A DNA stretch of 64,000 bases from Mimachlamys varia (Eukaryota > Mollusca > Bivalvia > Pectinida > Pectinidae), in assembly GCA_947623455.1 (NCBI GenBank), contig OX392532.1:3927501-3991500 (forward strand). The letters run 5' to 3'. Each line of letters begins with the position of its first letter. Position 1 is the first letter of the stretch. Positions 36,701-51,700 of the stretch are shown one piece after another. The notes beneath the pieces were generated by a model. That model saw only the letters and a program-made list of their open reading frames with translations. It was not told where the DNA came from and made no database searches. Position numbers and translations under genes: made by a program.

Positions 36701-39700
36701 CTGCTCCAAACTATTCAAGACAGTTCAAACTTGCTTTCGATGCTAGTGATGTAGGAATTGGGGCTGTTTTGTTTCAAGATGATGATGAACATGTAGATAG
36801 ACCTATTTGTTACTTTTCAAAGAAGCTTAACAAATATCAGCAAAACTATTCTACCATTGAAAAAGAGTGTTTGGCATTGTTGTCAGCTTTACAACATTTT
36901 GATGTTTATCTCAGTATTACTTTACATCCAATTCTTGTTTTTACTGATCACAACCCTCTCACCTTTCTTCATAAAATGTCAAACAAAAATCAGAGACTGA
37001 CAAGGTGGAGTTTGTTGTTACAAGAATACAACATGATTGTTACTCATATCAAGGGTAGAGACAATGTTATTGCTGATGCTTTGTCTAGAGTAGGTTAGAT
37101 GTTTATTCAATAAGACAGAGCAATTGTACAATTCATTTGAGCTATTATGTTTTATATCATTGTATTAATTACTAAAATTTTCATTAACATTCAAATTTTT
37201 TTAAGGGGGGAGGTGTTACTATACAGCATAATTATTGTGATGTTAACATGTTGATAATATGGTTTAATTTGTGTGTTGTAAACATGTTGACTATGTTGTG
37301 CGGTTTGTCATGTAAACATGTTTACTACATTGCATAACTTGTGTAGTGTAAACAATGTTGAGAATATTCTAGAAACCGAACGTGTTTACTTATTGATATG
37401 TAGAATTAATTTGAATGTTCTCTGTGTGTGGACATGTATGTTCTAGACTTGGAATAGTCTAGAATAAACTAGAAACTTAGAAGTATATATAAGCTCAGCT
37501 CTGCTTTGGTGGGTCAGCACTACCAAACACTGGGGATTATAATACGTACACTTGCATTCATTAATCGGACACGGATTAATTCCATCATTTCACCTTGGAT
37601 TAACGGATTAATTCATCAATTATTCTTGGACTTGGATACTGTGAACAGTGTTACAAGGATTCATTGGACATTCTAATTCTCATTACACAGAGAACATTGT
37701 GAGTACAATTTATTGTTATATCACTTAGGATAATATTGAATTTACCTGTAAATGTCATTTTGTCATTGTTAAAATAAATTGTTAAATTTTAGACAGGATT
37801 CATTGTTTATTTTGTTGGCTTTACCACGGTATATTTCTGACCGTAACAAGGAACATACAAATACCTGTCCATTATGCGTTACAGCTCTCATAGTAAATAT
37901 TTGAATTGATCAAAAGAATTACTATAGTTTTACATTTGTATATTACTCTCCACATGTGTGTAGCATAAACATGCGAAATTATATCGAGATTAACTTGATT
38001 TACCTCCCTTTAAACATTTAGATTTATACAATAATAGACTATTATGGAACATGTTTTATTGTTTTTGTTTTAGTTTGTATTTTGAAACTTAATATCCACC
38101 ATCTTCATGAGATATAAAAAAAGAGTAATATAGCATTGTGACAGGTGCGATAAAATAGGTTTAAATAAAATAAAAATCAATGTGATTAAGTTGATGTAAT
38201 GATTTTACTCATGCGTCCTACCTCGGCTATATCGGATACCTAAACTGCTAAATGATACTGATTTCTAATTGTTTACCCAAGCCGTTACCAAACGTCTTAC
38301 ACGGATGTACTACTATTCTTAGTACCATTAAATCAGGGCTTCAGTCGTATTGTGACACTGTGTTATTCAGACGTTGCATTAACTTCTCTTGCATTCTGTA
38401 GCCATCACGGCTTCCGTACCAGTGGTAGTTACTAACCCCATCACGGCTTTCGTACTAGAGGTAGTTTATACCCCCAGAAGATTTTTCATAATGGCGGATT
38501 ACCATGTGCATATTTTATGTGTTGCTTGTCGTTACAGAGTAACTCGGGTTAGTAATATCCCCTCGCAATGCTGAGTAGATATTTTACATTATATCCAAAG
38601 GTTGGATTTGAGACTACGATGCATTGCAGACAGTTTACATGCATTTTATCTGATAAAATAAAATGTTGTTTTCGTTAGCAACATCCCCGCTAAATATCGC
38701 TGGTAGTCTCAGGAAATATTGATCAATGACCAAAGCAAAGGTTTCATCAACCACAAGGATTGTTTCGGAAATAAGAGTTAAGTGGGATATGGATTTCGAA
38801 AAGCTCAAAAGATCATTTCATCGATCTTCTGAACACCTTCTCTCAAAATATTTCGTCTATCAAAACATCTGATTTTCCAACCCTATACAACACACATCAT
38901 ACCAATCATAAATAATATCTAATTATGAGAATTTTCTTTTCCAAGAAAGGCGAACGATGATACAAATATATGGTATTGGACTATCTTGGAGCTTACTTTG
39001 TGAAAAACCCGACACAAGCTAAGAGGAAATATACTGAAAATGATTTAGTAAGGATGATTGAATTCCTGGTCGACAGTATTTTTGTTGAGGCAGAGGAAAG
39101 ATTGCATAACAGAATGTTGTCAATGATATAAATATATGGCTGTGAGCAGTCTTTAAACATTCCTTGAAAAATATCCAACAAAACTAAGATGATATATCCA
39201 GAGGGAGATATAGTGCGGATGATTGAATTCCTGGTTTAAACTATCTTTATCTGAGTTTATAGAAAAACATACTTTGTTAAAAACACAACAAACGCTAAGA
39301 TAAAATAAACTGAGGAAGATATAGTACGAATGATTGAATTCCTGGTTAACAATATCTATGTTGAGTTCATAGGAAAGAGTTTCCAATTGACTGTTTGGAT
39401 TTCAATGGCAAGTAACTGTACCCCACTTTTGGCTGACTTGTTTTTGTTTTCATACGATACTAAATTTGCCGAAGGGCTTATCAGGACAAAAGCCTTGCTA
39501 AATCTTTCAATTTCACTTTCAGGTATATCGACGAAGTGCTGTTTATAAACAACAAAAGAACTGCTTAGCTAGTCGATAGTATATATTCTACTGAACTTGA
39601 GATTAAAGACACACCATACTCTCCTACATCAGCTTCTTACCTCGATCTTTACTTAAACTATAAACAACATGTGTAGCTTACTTCTAATCTGAATGATAAA

Positions 39701-42700
39701 TGTGACGATATCGATTTTCCGATCGCGAACTTTCCCTTTCCTGATATTAACAGTCCGCTTCTCCATCCCATGACATTTACATCTCGCAGTTGATTCGTTA
39801 TTCTAGGGCTGGCTCTGATGTCTCGGTTTTCATTTTTTTCTGGATTGATGTTTACTTGGATGTGGCCACGATTTACACGGAGGGTGTCGTCGATGAAGCA
39901 GAAGACGCTTACTTCTCTGGAACACCTGGTCTTGTTCGCTTGTACTTTTACGTGGGTCTCCATATTAATATTTCCTTTGTTCATATTTTGCCTGTTGTAT
40001 ACACGATTTTTAGTTCAGATTATGATTATGTTGACGCTTTGGTATTCTCTGATGTTTTTGTAGGAACGTTTTCCCAGCAGACTATTGACATTCCTTTTGG
40101 AATAAACTCTGCTCCACATTTTTAAAAACGAGGCTGGCATTGTCAATGAGCGTATCAAGACAGGTTAAACATCTTGCCAAACAATTTCATCTACAGGTAT
40201 ATCGACGATGTGTGTTCTAGGACGAGGTTTGCTAACCTACATGTTGTCGATCGGATACACTTCTGAAGGTTTATCAAGGACAAACCAGACTCTTCTGCAT
40301 CAGCTTCTCACCTAGATCGTTTCTTTAGTTATGACCTATATGGGAAGTGTACTACTAAGCTAAACAATACACGTGACGATGTCGATTTTTCGATCGTGAA
40401 CCTTTCCTTTCTTGATAGGGACATCCTGACATGGTGTTTACATGCAGCAATTCGTTCGTATATTGCTCTAAATACCGAATACTGGTAAATATCAGATACT
40501 GATAAAGAAACCTACGGTACAAGGATTCAAGAGATGTAGAATGATGGCGAATATGAGAAAAATCATATGGTCACTATCTTGATATCATATGTATGATATG
40601 AAGTCTACTTCTTGTAATTGGCAATGATTACTCAATTTTCACTTGAAGACAATGGAAATTATTTTGATGTGACCCAGATGTAAATGTCAGGTGTCGTCAA
40701 TATATCAAAAGATGCGTAATCTTTCGGAACACCTGGTCCTTTTTTGCTGTACTATGTCTCCATGATTTAACCGATGTGCCAATTCATCAATATCAAACCG
40801 ATTTGATAGAAATGTAACGTATGAAATTAAGCAAACATATACTTACGTATTTGGAAAGAGTTGTTTTGTTTGGCTCTCAGAAGGACTTGGACAGAGCTCA
40901 TTTTCTTAGATGAATCTTCTTGGATAAACCCGATCTCTAATTTGTAATTTTCATGGTTGATAGTGCACATCTCTTCTCGTTTCAGCCGCGCAATAGAGTT
41001 CATACATAGATTCATGGCTATTCAAATAGAAAAACAAACATACGTACGATACATTTTGTTTATAAATGAATTAATCCGTCCGGATCTGCAGAAAAAGACA
41101 CTTTGTCTTATTTCGTAAAAGTAACAGGACAAATGATTCGTTAAACGCAATACATACTAATGCAGAACCTCAAAGGAAGTACTCTTTGATAATGATTTTC
41201 TTATGCATACACACACATATCAAGATATTCCATCTTTAATACTTGATTTGAACATTAAGTGTGTGTATGAATGATTGAGTTTTTACAGCGGATAGCGCAC
41301 TTGGTTTTCCATGTAGGCTTCAACTTCCACACCAATAAGAGGGACCAATGAAAGTATCAAAGCTTGTTCCAAAAATAGTTCAGTTAGCTACATTTTAGAT
41401 ATATGAGTACGTTCAGCACATGCGCGTTATCATAAAAGTTAAGGTTTTTGCTATTGTATCTGACTGTTTGATTATGCGGACGTAGACGAGAGGTTTATCT
41501 TACAATGTACATCACCGTATGCCTTCATGATAGCCTCCTTATCCTGGGTAATATCCACACTGAAGATCAGACAGCACCGATCTGTAACGACAATTCAAAT
41601 GATAATGTATGATTTCCATTATTTTCTCCATCATATGCCATTAAAACTAGTAACTGTTTGTAATATTGCCTCCCGTTCTCTCTTGAATTTATTTTTTATT
41701 TGAAAAACAAAATAATCTCTACAATATAAGACATCGGAGTAGCAAAAACTTCCGAACAATCATACTAAAATTTCGCATGAAGATTACCCAAGCAGATAGG
41801 GTGTACGAATTGTACCTGTTGTCCATTAAATAGTTCGAACAAGATATTGAAGCGACTAAGCTGGGGATCTTACATTTTATTTTGAACAACTTTTACTTTC
41901 TTATGCCTCCTTTGAATCTGCCTCACGATAAGGTATTGCTCGTGTTAGGCAGAATATTAATGCTGCTCCCTTGTCGAGATATACCGAAGTATCAGTAGTT
42001 GTAGGTAATGAAAAATAGCTGGTCCGTATGTTGTCAGTATAATGTGACAGTTTGCGATGATTTGTTGGGTTCATTATAATATTCCCTGTACCTGGCAAAC
42101 GTACACAACACACAGACACACAAAGAGACATGTCCTTAAACGACTGTCACCAGGACGTAATAATCACAATACAACCAACCAGAACTGGATACATACCTGT
42201 GAGCACGGATTTAATCTGCCGTAGTTTTTTTACTTGATCTTCAGCTTCCAGGGCCTGTATACTGCTGAACCAGATAATGAGTTTTGGGTGCGGACTCGAT
42301 CTATATAAAACAATATGAATGAATGAATTATTAGCTGTACTCTATTTGCCGATAATTGAATTAGTGAAATGGTGATAAATGAATAGATAGTATGCAAATA
42401 ATCGCGATACACTTTCGCACAATTTGGTTATCCCTGAATCAGACTTAAATTGTAGCGCAATCTGATTAAAATCATATCTTGATCTCCGCGCCGTTCCGTA
42501 AACTTCTCTCTGCTGTGTCTAGATCTGAGAAAATATCATAGGGGGTCATGTCCCTATGGCCTTTTGCATTAGTCAATCAAATTACTAGTGTCAGAATCTT
42601 GACAGTGAGATTTTGAGGCGACAAAGCTTGCATATTCGCATTTTTCCGAAAAAGTTTTTTGTGAAATAATGTGACGAAATGACTTGCTGCAAGATGACAG

Positions 42701-45700
42701 GTCATTGGAAAATTATTTTAGTGTTAAGTAAAGAGGCGACAAAAGTCATCTGAACGTGACCTCTAATGGGATGTTGTCAGATGCTTGTAGAACGGAGTGA
42801 GAACAAGGATCTGTATTTTAATCAGATTGCATTGTAGTTCTGACAAAACAAGGTATGGTGCACGAGGATAAAACATTCTATATAGTGGGAAATCATCGGG
42901 AACGATATGAATAAAGCGTTGGAGTGAGGGACATATAACAAACTATTAGCGTGCAAATCTAGGAGTCGATGGCGTCTAAAACAAAAACCATAATCTGAAC
43001 TCAAAATTGATGAACTTTAACAAAAGACTGTTTTACACAGGGACATTTAAGTACAAGGGATTCAGACTAGGTTTATATGTGGTAGTAAACGCATTCTAAT
43101 TCATCGACGAAATCAACCACATAAATAAATGCGACATCCATATGAATGTCATGTCCTCAATGTGAGAACTCAGGCATCATTCTCAATCATAATAGCCATA
43201 CTAGTGAGCATGAAAACGTACACTTTTATTTCAAAGGATACAGAATGACGTTCCTGCATACCTTCTTATTACAACAAGTGACTTGTAGAAATGTATACAT
43301 TGGTATGGCCTCTTATTCGTAACAAGCTGGACATCCATATGCGTAATAACTTAGCCATTAAAATTCTTTTTAAGCATTTATATAATCATTTATTAGAGTT
43401 TGAACTATTATCAAAACATCAGTCTGGATTTATGCCAGGAGATTCAACTGTTTATCAACTACTATCAATGTACAACACAATTATTAATAAATTAGACAAA
43501 GGTTTGGAAATTAGATCAATATTTTGTGATGTGAGCAAAGCATTCGATCGTGTTTGGCATCCTGGCTTATTATTTAAACTGGAAATGTATGGCATCAAAG
43601 GTAACTTACTTAACTGGTTTAAGGATTACCTAACTAACCGTAAACATAGGGTTATGACAGAAGGCTACTTCTCGACATACAAACAGGTAAATGCCGGTGT
43701 CCACCAGGGTTCAGTCCTCGGTCCTTTTCTATTTCTGATTTATATTAATGATATTGTAGAATGTATAACTAATGAAAAAAAGCTCTTTGCTGACGACACT
43801 TCCCTTTTTAAAGTAATAGAAACCAACCCATTAGATGCAGCTAATAGCTTATCTAGTGATCTTATTAATATAGATACGTGGTCTAAAAAGTGGGACATTA
43901 CTTTTAATCCTTCTAAGACAGAATCAATAACATTTAGTAGAAAAAGAAATATAGTATGTCCTGACATTATTTTTCAAAATGAAATTGTAAAAAATGTATC
44001 TAATCATAAACATCTTGGCTTATTTTTGTCCGAAGATGGAAAATGGCATCATCATATTAACTTTATTTATACCAAAGCCTCCAAACGTGTTAACTTATTG
44101 AAATCTGTTAAATATAAAATGAGCCGTAAATCTCTCAACATGATATATACTGCTTATATTCGACCAATATTGGAATATGGTGATATCATTTTTGACAATT
44201 GTACTCAGCAGGAGGCTATTCTTCTCGAGTCTATCCAGTTAGAAGCAGCTCGAGTTATTACAGGACTGCGTAGAGGATCCTCACATTATAAACTTTACAG
44301 TGAACTTGGCTGGGATTCTCTTGCTACAAGAAGGAAAAAACACAGACTAACTCTTCTTTACAAAATTATATCTGGTACTGCCCCAAATTATTTAAATGAG
44401 TTAGTTGATCCACATTATAATCATATTAATGACTTATACTTATTTCGAAATGAAAGAATGTTCACTACTCCTCTATGTAGAACAAATATTTATGCTAAAA
44501 GCTTTATTCCTGCTACACTCAATGATTTTAACAAACTTGCAGCAAGGGTAGATCTTACGAGAATTACATCTCTCTATCACTTCAAAAAAGTTATATCCGA
44601 AATTTATAGCGATATGTCACTGGACAATGACATGAACCATGCTTACATCAATGCAGGTAGCAGAAAATTTAACATTATACTGTGTCAACTTCGAAATTCA
44701 GCAAGTAGTTTAAACCTTGATCTGAATAAAGACCATCTTACTGATACACCGTCATGCTCATGTGGGAATGCAAAGGAATCTGTCCATCATTACTTTTTTA
44801 ACTGTAGGAATTTTGATGCTCCCCGTGATATACTAAAAGAAAAACTATTTGATGTTGATCACAATCACTTCAACTTGGATATTCTTTTATCAGGTTGTAG
44901 TGATTGTGATGATCAAATAAATATATCTATCTTTGAGGCAACTGCAGAATACATTAGAGCTACAAATAGACTCTAACTCCCAGAGTTGTATACATGTAGA
45001 TTTGCTAGTGTGATTAACTGTTTACTTGTTAAAAAATTTTTTTATCACTCAACATATGATAATCCATTCCATAATCCATTCAGTAAACCGTCAGCAATCC
45101 ATTAAGAAATTACCAATTTACCTGATGTATGGCTTTCTCTGTACATCTTTCTTACCCTAAGAAGCTCCCCCCCCCCCCCCCCACTCTTACAACCTCCAAT
45201 AAATTTCTCACCATCTTATATCCGATATAGGTATGTTTTGTATTTTATGTATTATATTATGTAATGACTAGCATATAATAGTAAGGACAACCATATCTTA
45301 GCGGAGTAATACTAATTGTATATTTCAACTTATACAATACTGTTATTTATTAATCTATTCAAAATTTTAAACTTCCATATCTCACTCAATATTCATTGAT
45401 ATCTCCACTTAAGATTAAATGATCTCATATATGTAAATTAGTGAAACTCTGCTAGCTATATATCTTCAAAATATTGCTTTTCTTAAATCTCATATATATT
45501 TAACTTTAAATGCTGTATTCATGGCTGGTACCTAAAACTTATGGGTGGATGACCAGCAGCTATTTGCTGTTATGGACTTTTCTGGTCTGTATCCCATAGG
45601 TAGAAGGATACCAGTCATGAATGCAGGGTTTACCTTTTTCTCAACAAAAATAAATTAAATGAATTACATTAACTATAATAAAAGTAAATCAAATGAATAT

Positions 45701-48700
45701 ACTTAAAAGTTGTCCTTACTTCAACTTATATCTCATTGTGTATATACTCATTGTTGCTATTTGGAGAGAACTAATATAGGCTATGCCTGTTGTTCAATCC
45801 TTTTTCTTTTTGAAATAAAATTTGTTGAAATTGAACTTAGCCATTGGAGGGAAATATTTAAAAGCAACTGGACAATATGGAAACAAATCATACCTGACTT
45901 TGTTGATGCCTGTTTCGTAACCAGCAGCTATAGGAGTGATGGCTACTTTATCCCCGTATTCCGTCGAAAGGCGGCTACAGGTATCATACAAACACTCTAC
46001 AATATAATATACAATCATATATAGAGGATATCTAACAGTGTCTATAGTAATACCAAATATATTTCACGAATGGGGGTAATATTTTGATATTTTTCATTTG
46101 TGCGCAGAACGAGTGAAAAATATCAAAATATTAGCCACATCAGTGAAATATTTTTGGTATTGCTGGAGATGTTGTTAGATATTCTGTTTATTACATTTTT
46201 ATAGTAAAATATACAGTGGCGGCTTTTGATTTACCCAAACGTCATTTTAAGCAGCGTTCTGATTGGTCAAATCAGAAAAAGTGATATTTTTGACTAGTGA
46301 AAAATATCATATTTCTCACTAGTGAAAAATATCACTTTTATAGAATGAATAATTTTCGATATTTCTCTGGTAAAAATGTAATTAATATGTATATGTTGCT
46401 TAGAAGTAACTCAACGCAACTGAGATGTATTTCAGCCATATATCATGTCTCCGTGCTACATTGTACCTTCTAATGGCCACCACGAATTCGCCTGTTTGGT
46501 TTATCAACCTACATCACCAGCATCTTAGGAAAACAAGTGTATTAAATGCAGTTAACAATAGTCAACGTATACGTGTATCACGAAAACATTATTACATCTC
46601 TTTTAATGTTTATTAAATTGTGCAGTACTCAGCATGACTACTTGCGATGATGGATAGCGTTGATTCCTTCTCTTATTGTGGACGTGACACTGGCTTGTCT
46701 GTGACCTGGATTTACATTATGGTTGTCGTCGATATAGTTAACACGCTTTCTCTACCAAAACATCTAGTCTGTTACCTTTGCTTGTAAAATGAACTACAAT
46801 GGCGGCCTGTTTGATAAACCAGGTAAACCTTTTTATACATTGACCGGTTTTTCGAAAGATGAAATACTGTCTAACCATGCTTCAGTATTACAATCATTCA
46901 AGATTCCGGTTAATGAGCAATACTCTGACCTTCCTCGTCTTTATTGGATACCTAAACTACACAAAGATCTGTATAAGCAACGTCTTGTCGCTGGCTCTGC
47001 TAATTGGCCAACCACGCTTTTATCAAAACTCCATACTACCATCTCAGTACCATTACATTCAGACTTAGTGTGATGATGTTTAGTCCAGGAGAGGAATTAA
47101 TGGGATGTGGATTTTGAAAAACTCGAAATATCTTTTGATCAATCTTGAGCACACTCTCCTACAATATTCGACCACAACATTTGATTTTCCACCCTGTTCA
47201 CAATATTAACTCATACGAAATTGAAAGAACGTCTTAGAACTCTTATAAGAGCTTTACTTTCCAAGAAAGGTGGACGGCGATACAAATGTATTGTAGTTTG
47301 CTATCTTGGGGAGTACTTTGAAAAACACAACAAAAGACAAGATGAAATATACTGAAGAAGATACAGTACAAATGATTGAATTCCTGGTTGACAATTATAT
47401 TGTTGATTTTGGAGGAAATATTAACAAACAGACTGTTGGCATTCCAGTGGAAACAAACTGTGCCCCACTCTTAGCTGACTTGTTTTTCTTTGTATACGAG
47501 GCAAAATATGTGGAAGGGCTAAGCTAATCAGGACAGGTAACAATTTTTTTCTACTTATTTTATTGTCCGTAAAAATGAAGACCAAGCACTGAAAACAAGT
47601 GTCAAGTAAGTACTAGTATAAGCCGAATAGGTCTAACAAGTAAGTACTAGTATAAGCCGAATAGGTCTAACAATACAATTCTAGTCTATTCATTTGATTC
47701 TATACACGAAACAGAGTATTTATTTTTATAGCATCATATATACATGGCATTATTCTTGATTAAATAGGCTATAGTGGGGAAACGGTGTCATTTAGCACAA
47801 CCATGGTAGTGATATTCACTTTGAAAGACACGATCGTACATGCTTGTAATAATTTTGAATAACATGATTGCACTAAACATATATAAAGTTTAATTCTTTA
47901 TATGCACATTCATTTTGTATCAATAATAGCATTTTTCATCTAATGTTTTTATTGATCATAAATATAAAAAATATATAAACTGACATTTAATTAATCAATT
48001 TACACAGTTAAATTATAGCTGTCCGAAGACTGGTACTTGAGAAACAACATTTTGTTCAGATATATTGTTGGGTGGCAAGCACACCATGATGGGTGTGTAC
48101 TGCAGCGTGTACGTGGGTCTAATGCCAAATTATGTATGTATATTGACCTACTTATAGACAATATATCTGTATCACAGTATGATTTTTTCCCTAAAATCTA
48201 CACAGTACATAGGCACGAATCCATATCCGTAAACGCATCCGACAGGGAGAAAAGTTTAATTCATAGGGTAATTTTTATTTATTTTCCTCTTTTAAAGACT
48301 AAATAGTGAAAGCAAATCTCTAAATTCATTTGTCTTGTTTCAATATACCTTTGGTGGTATTAATCCTCGGTTACGTGTATTTCGCAAGTTTTCGTCACGC
48401 TTCATGCACTACATGTACACTGTATATGATTTACGGACCAATACCCACGTTATGTTGCAAGCATGGGTATAGAAATATCTTTATGTTCAAACTCCACATA
48501 ATTTCTTAATAATGCATTACGTTTACATTGTAGATATCATATTAATAACTTCCTCAGGCTATGGACTCTCTATAACGAAAAAAACGCGATGTCATCATAT
48601 AATTTCAGCATGAAAGTTTTCGTATTTGGTTCATATTTTTCAATCATGCTGCTGATTTAGTGAATCAAAAGCCATTCAATATGACATCCAGAGGTTAATA

Positions 48701-51700
48701 AAAATACCATATTTGGACAAAATTCTGAACAATGTACCACCGCATTAATCAAATCAATTACACTTGAATCCAATTTAATTGTTAATTTTGTCGATGTTTC
48801 ACCATGCCTCTAAGTGAGGCGTTTGAATATCTAAAAAAGTAAATAGTTGAAAATGGAGGGTAGAGGAGTATTTTTCGCTACATGCAACGGGAAAATGTTT
48901 GATATAAGATATCTGATATAATATCATAACTCGTCTTACCGCAGACGGTAAGATTTTTGTTTTGGCTATATGGCGTGCCACATATATTTGTCGATCGGTG
49001 ATGGAAATTTTGAAAATTTGAACCAGATGTGATTGGTGTTCAGAATATGCGTAATATGCCGTTCTTGTAACGAGTACGTTTTCTTATTCTGCGGTTTTCA
49101 ATTGAAAGAGATTTATTCAAAAAGCGAAGGCTCGTCTATCATTCTGTGTATATTAAAAAAACAAAACATGATATTCATTGTTTTTATTATTTATCGCAGT
49201 ATTCTGAAACGTGAACCCGTTTTTAGGCATATAACACCGATCGATCGGTACCCTAGTGTGGGAAGTGCGGTCGAGTTATACATGTAGTCAAATGACTGTA
49301 AAATGACTAGACTGTATTTGACACTTGCCACATTATCTTATATTGTTCAAGTATAAGAGAGAAATAATTACATCTTTATAATTTTAAAACAGATTTATTT
49401 GATATAGACTCACATCAAGGATTTCTCCCCGCTCTATACGGATACGTATTTGGATTCGGTTTCGTGCTTAATGCGAAATCTGTACTACACAAACAACTGG
49501 ATATATACTTGTATACGTATTTGTAAGATATTTGGAAATTGTGACACAGACAAAGTTGTCAGGAATGTGTGTGGGGTACTATTACTTTTGTTCAGTGTCC
49601 CGATTTATTTTCGGTTTTGGCGGACAACTTTGACTAAAAAAACCGAGGGAATTGACAAAACTAAGTAAATTGACGAATCTATAAACAAAACATGTTGAAT
49701 CTGCAACTGCATTTAGGTATATCCTCACCCACATAAAATAGTGATAAATAAAGGCTATTCAATGGTTTCCCGTTAAGTATCAAATATATTCCACGAGTAT
49801 GGCATATATTTTATATTATCATTAGTGTGTAGCACGAGTGAAAATATATTTAAAATATGTCATACGAGTGAAATATATATGTATACGTCTCTGGTAATTA
49901 TTACTATATGAGAAAAGCGGGCGTAAAACCAATCGAACTGAAACAAATCAAAAAGTCTATGATAAAACGAAGACGAAGGAGACAATATTTGATTGAGTGA
50001 TATACAGTTTTGTAAGATGACGTAACATACACATGTGCTGCACCTTTTAAATTTAGTAATAGGTACAGCAAACCGAAAAATGAATTAAACTGTACCATAC
50101 AGCTGTTTCGTCCTCATAGGACTCTTCAGTGATGCCAGGTGCCAAAAGGTGGGAATCTAAAATTTCTAAACTAATGTAGAAGCAGAAGGGTCAGGTGCGT
50201 AAGACTCTTTAATTTATGAATTTAGAAGTAAAATTAAACTAGTTCTGTATAATTCAAAATCGTGTACTACGAAAATGTGTATATTATGTACCGTGCTACT
50301 ACTCAAATGAGATTAACTATATCATTAGTTTTCCAGTGATAGTACGCAAAATGCGACTTTTTGATTGGTTGAGATTTTCTTTTCACACTTCTATGAAAAA
50401 AATCCGAAGATGGCGCGACAAATGTGACGTCACAATACGGCTATTGGCGTTGCGTTTTGATTTGTAAGAAATAATTCGTTGTTAGATCAGTCAATTGTAC
50501 AAAATCATGTTTTAAGTCTGAAAAAAATTAATTATTAGTGTTAAAGTCAATTATTTTTGAGTTTCATAGGGTTATGAAACAAATTGTGCTTGCTACGCGG
50601 ATTCATACAGTTTGCAAACAAAATTTTGTTCATACCCCAATGAAACTTACAAAATCTGTCATCATTGCTTAAATGAAGCAAAGGTTGTTCTCTTTTGTTT
50701 TTGTTTTTGTTTTGCAAAATATATGTAGATGTAATTGCTAAATGTTTATGTACATGACGTTCAACGTTTACACACAGACATGACAATAATAACATATCTT
50801 ATGCACGTAACCTTTTCACCTAGCAAATAACAGTCTACGGCCGTCTGTGTTAAATGGTCAGCTGAAATGGATCAATGACATTTTCAACTAATTACAGGGT
50901 TGAATCATCGAAATTGTGCCCATGGCAATTATTTGCTAACAAAGGGATAGCCCAAATATCCTACCTGTGTTGTTTTACCTGAACAGACAACGAATCTTTA
51001 TGATTGACATAAAATAATCGCATTTTAAAGTAGATGTAACGTGACCATGATCATGTAGATCCATGAGGTTTAAATGCATTCTTAATATTATAAATGTGCA
51101 TTTAATGATAAACGAGATGTTATCATTTGTTGATAATTTATACATTTAACAGTGAACATGCCCCATTACCACATTACCTGCTGTGTGACTGTTGATGTGA
51201 GGAATAAATTGGAGACTCGTAGGAAGGTTGTTTATATCCATATATTTACATTTTTGCTGCAACCCACTATATGAACATTAACAGCAGAAATGATTTTCAT
51301 AAAAGTATAAAAGCAGTGGTTCGAGAGACGTAGCACGTGGCTTACTTACATGACGTAAAAGATCAAGCTTGTTCAGTGAAAGTCTTGTCGCTCCGCTTCG
51401 AATAACATGGAGAACGCCCTTGCGTCAAACGCGCAAATTGCTAGTTATTACCATTGGTGCCAATTTTATTCAAACCAAGCTGTTTAAATGACGACGCATA
51501 TACAAACTCAGCTTATAAACGAATTAATTGGAAAAAATATAAAATAAAGCGGGCTTCATTCAATATGGATGTAACGGCTAACCTTTAATAGCACTATGAA
51601 CGTTTAAAAATAACCTTCACAACCTATGTAAATTCACAAAAAAAATATAAAGATTTCTAATCAACATTTCGTTTCGTCAAACATGTATGCTACAAAATTT

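Larger units (their letters stand above)
31607..37848 (+). mobile_element. LTR retrotransposon, Gypsy/Ty3 type with integrase upstream of RT (Gmr1-like)
   Basis: Two 635-bp LTRs (31607-32241 and 37214-37848) begin TGTTAC and end AACA. Only two substitutions between them were noticed, so the insertion is young. A tRNA-Pro-type primer site follows the 5' LTR and a polypurine tract precedes the 3' LTR. One reading frame (32350-37098) holds gag, protease, integrase, RT and RNase H in that order, interrupted by two in-frame stops. No envelope frame is present. No exact target-site duplication was found: the left flank is ATAGGT and the right AGGAAC. It sits antisense in the last intron of the methyltransferase gene. 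Confidence 0.95.

Noticed and set aside
31607..37848. An endogenous retrovirus, because of the tRNA-Pro primer site
   Set aside because: No envelope frame lies between RNase H and the 3' LTR, and the integrase-first order fits a Gmr1-like retrotransposon.
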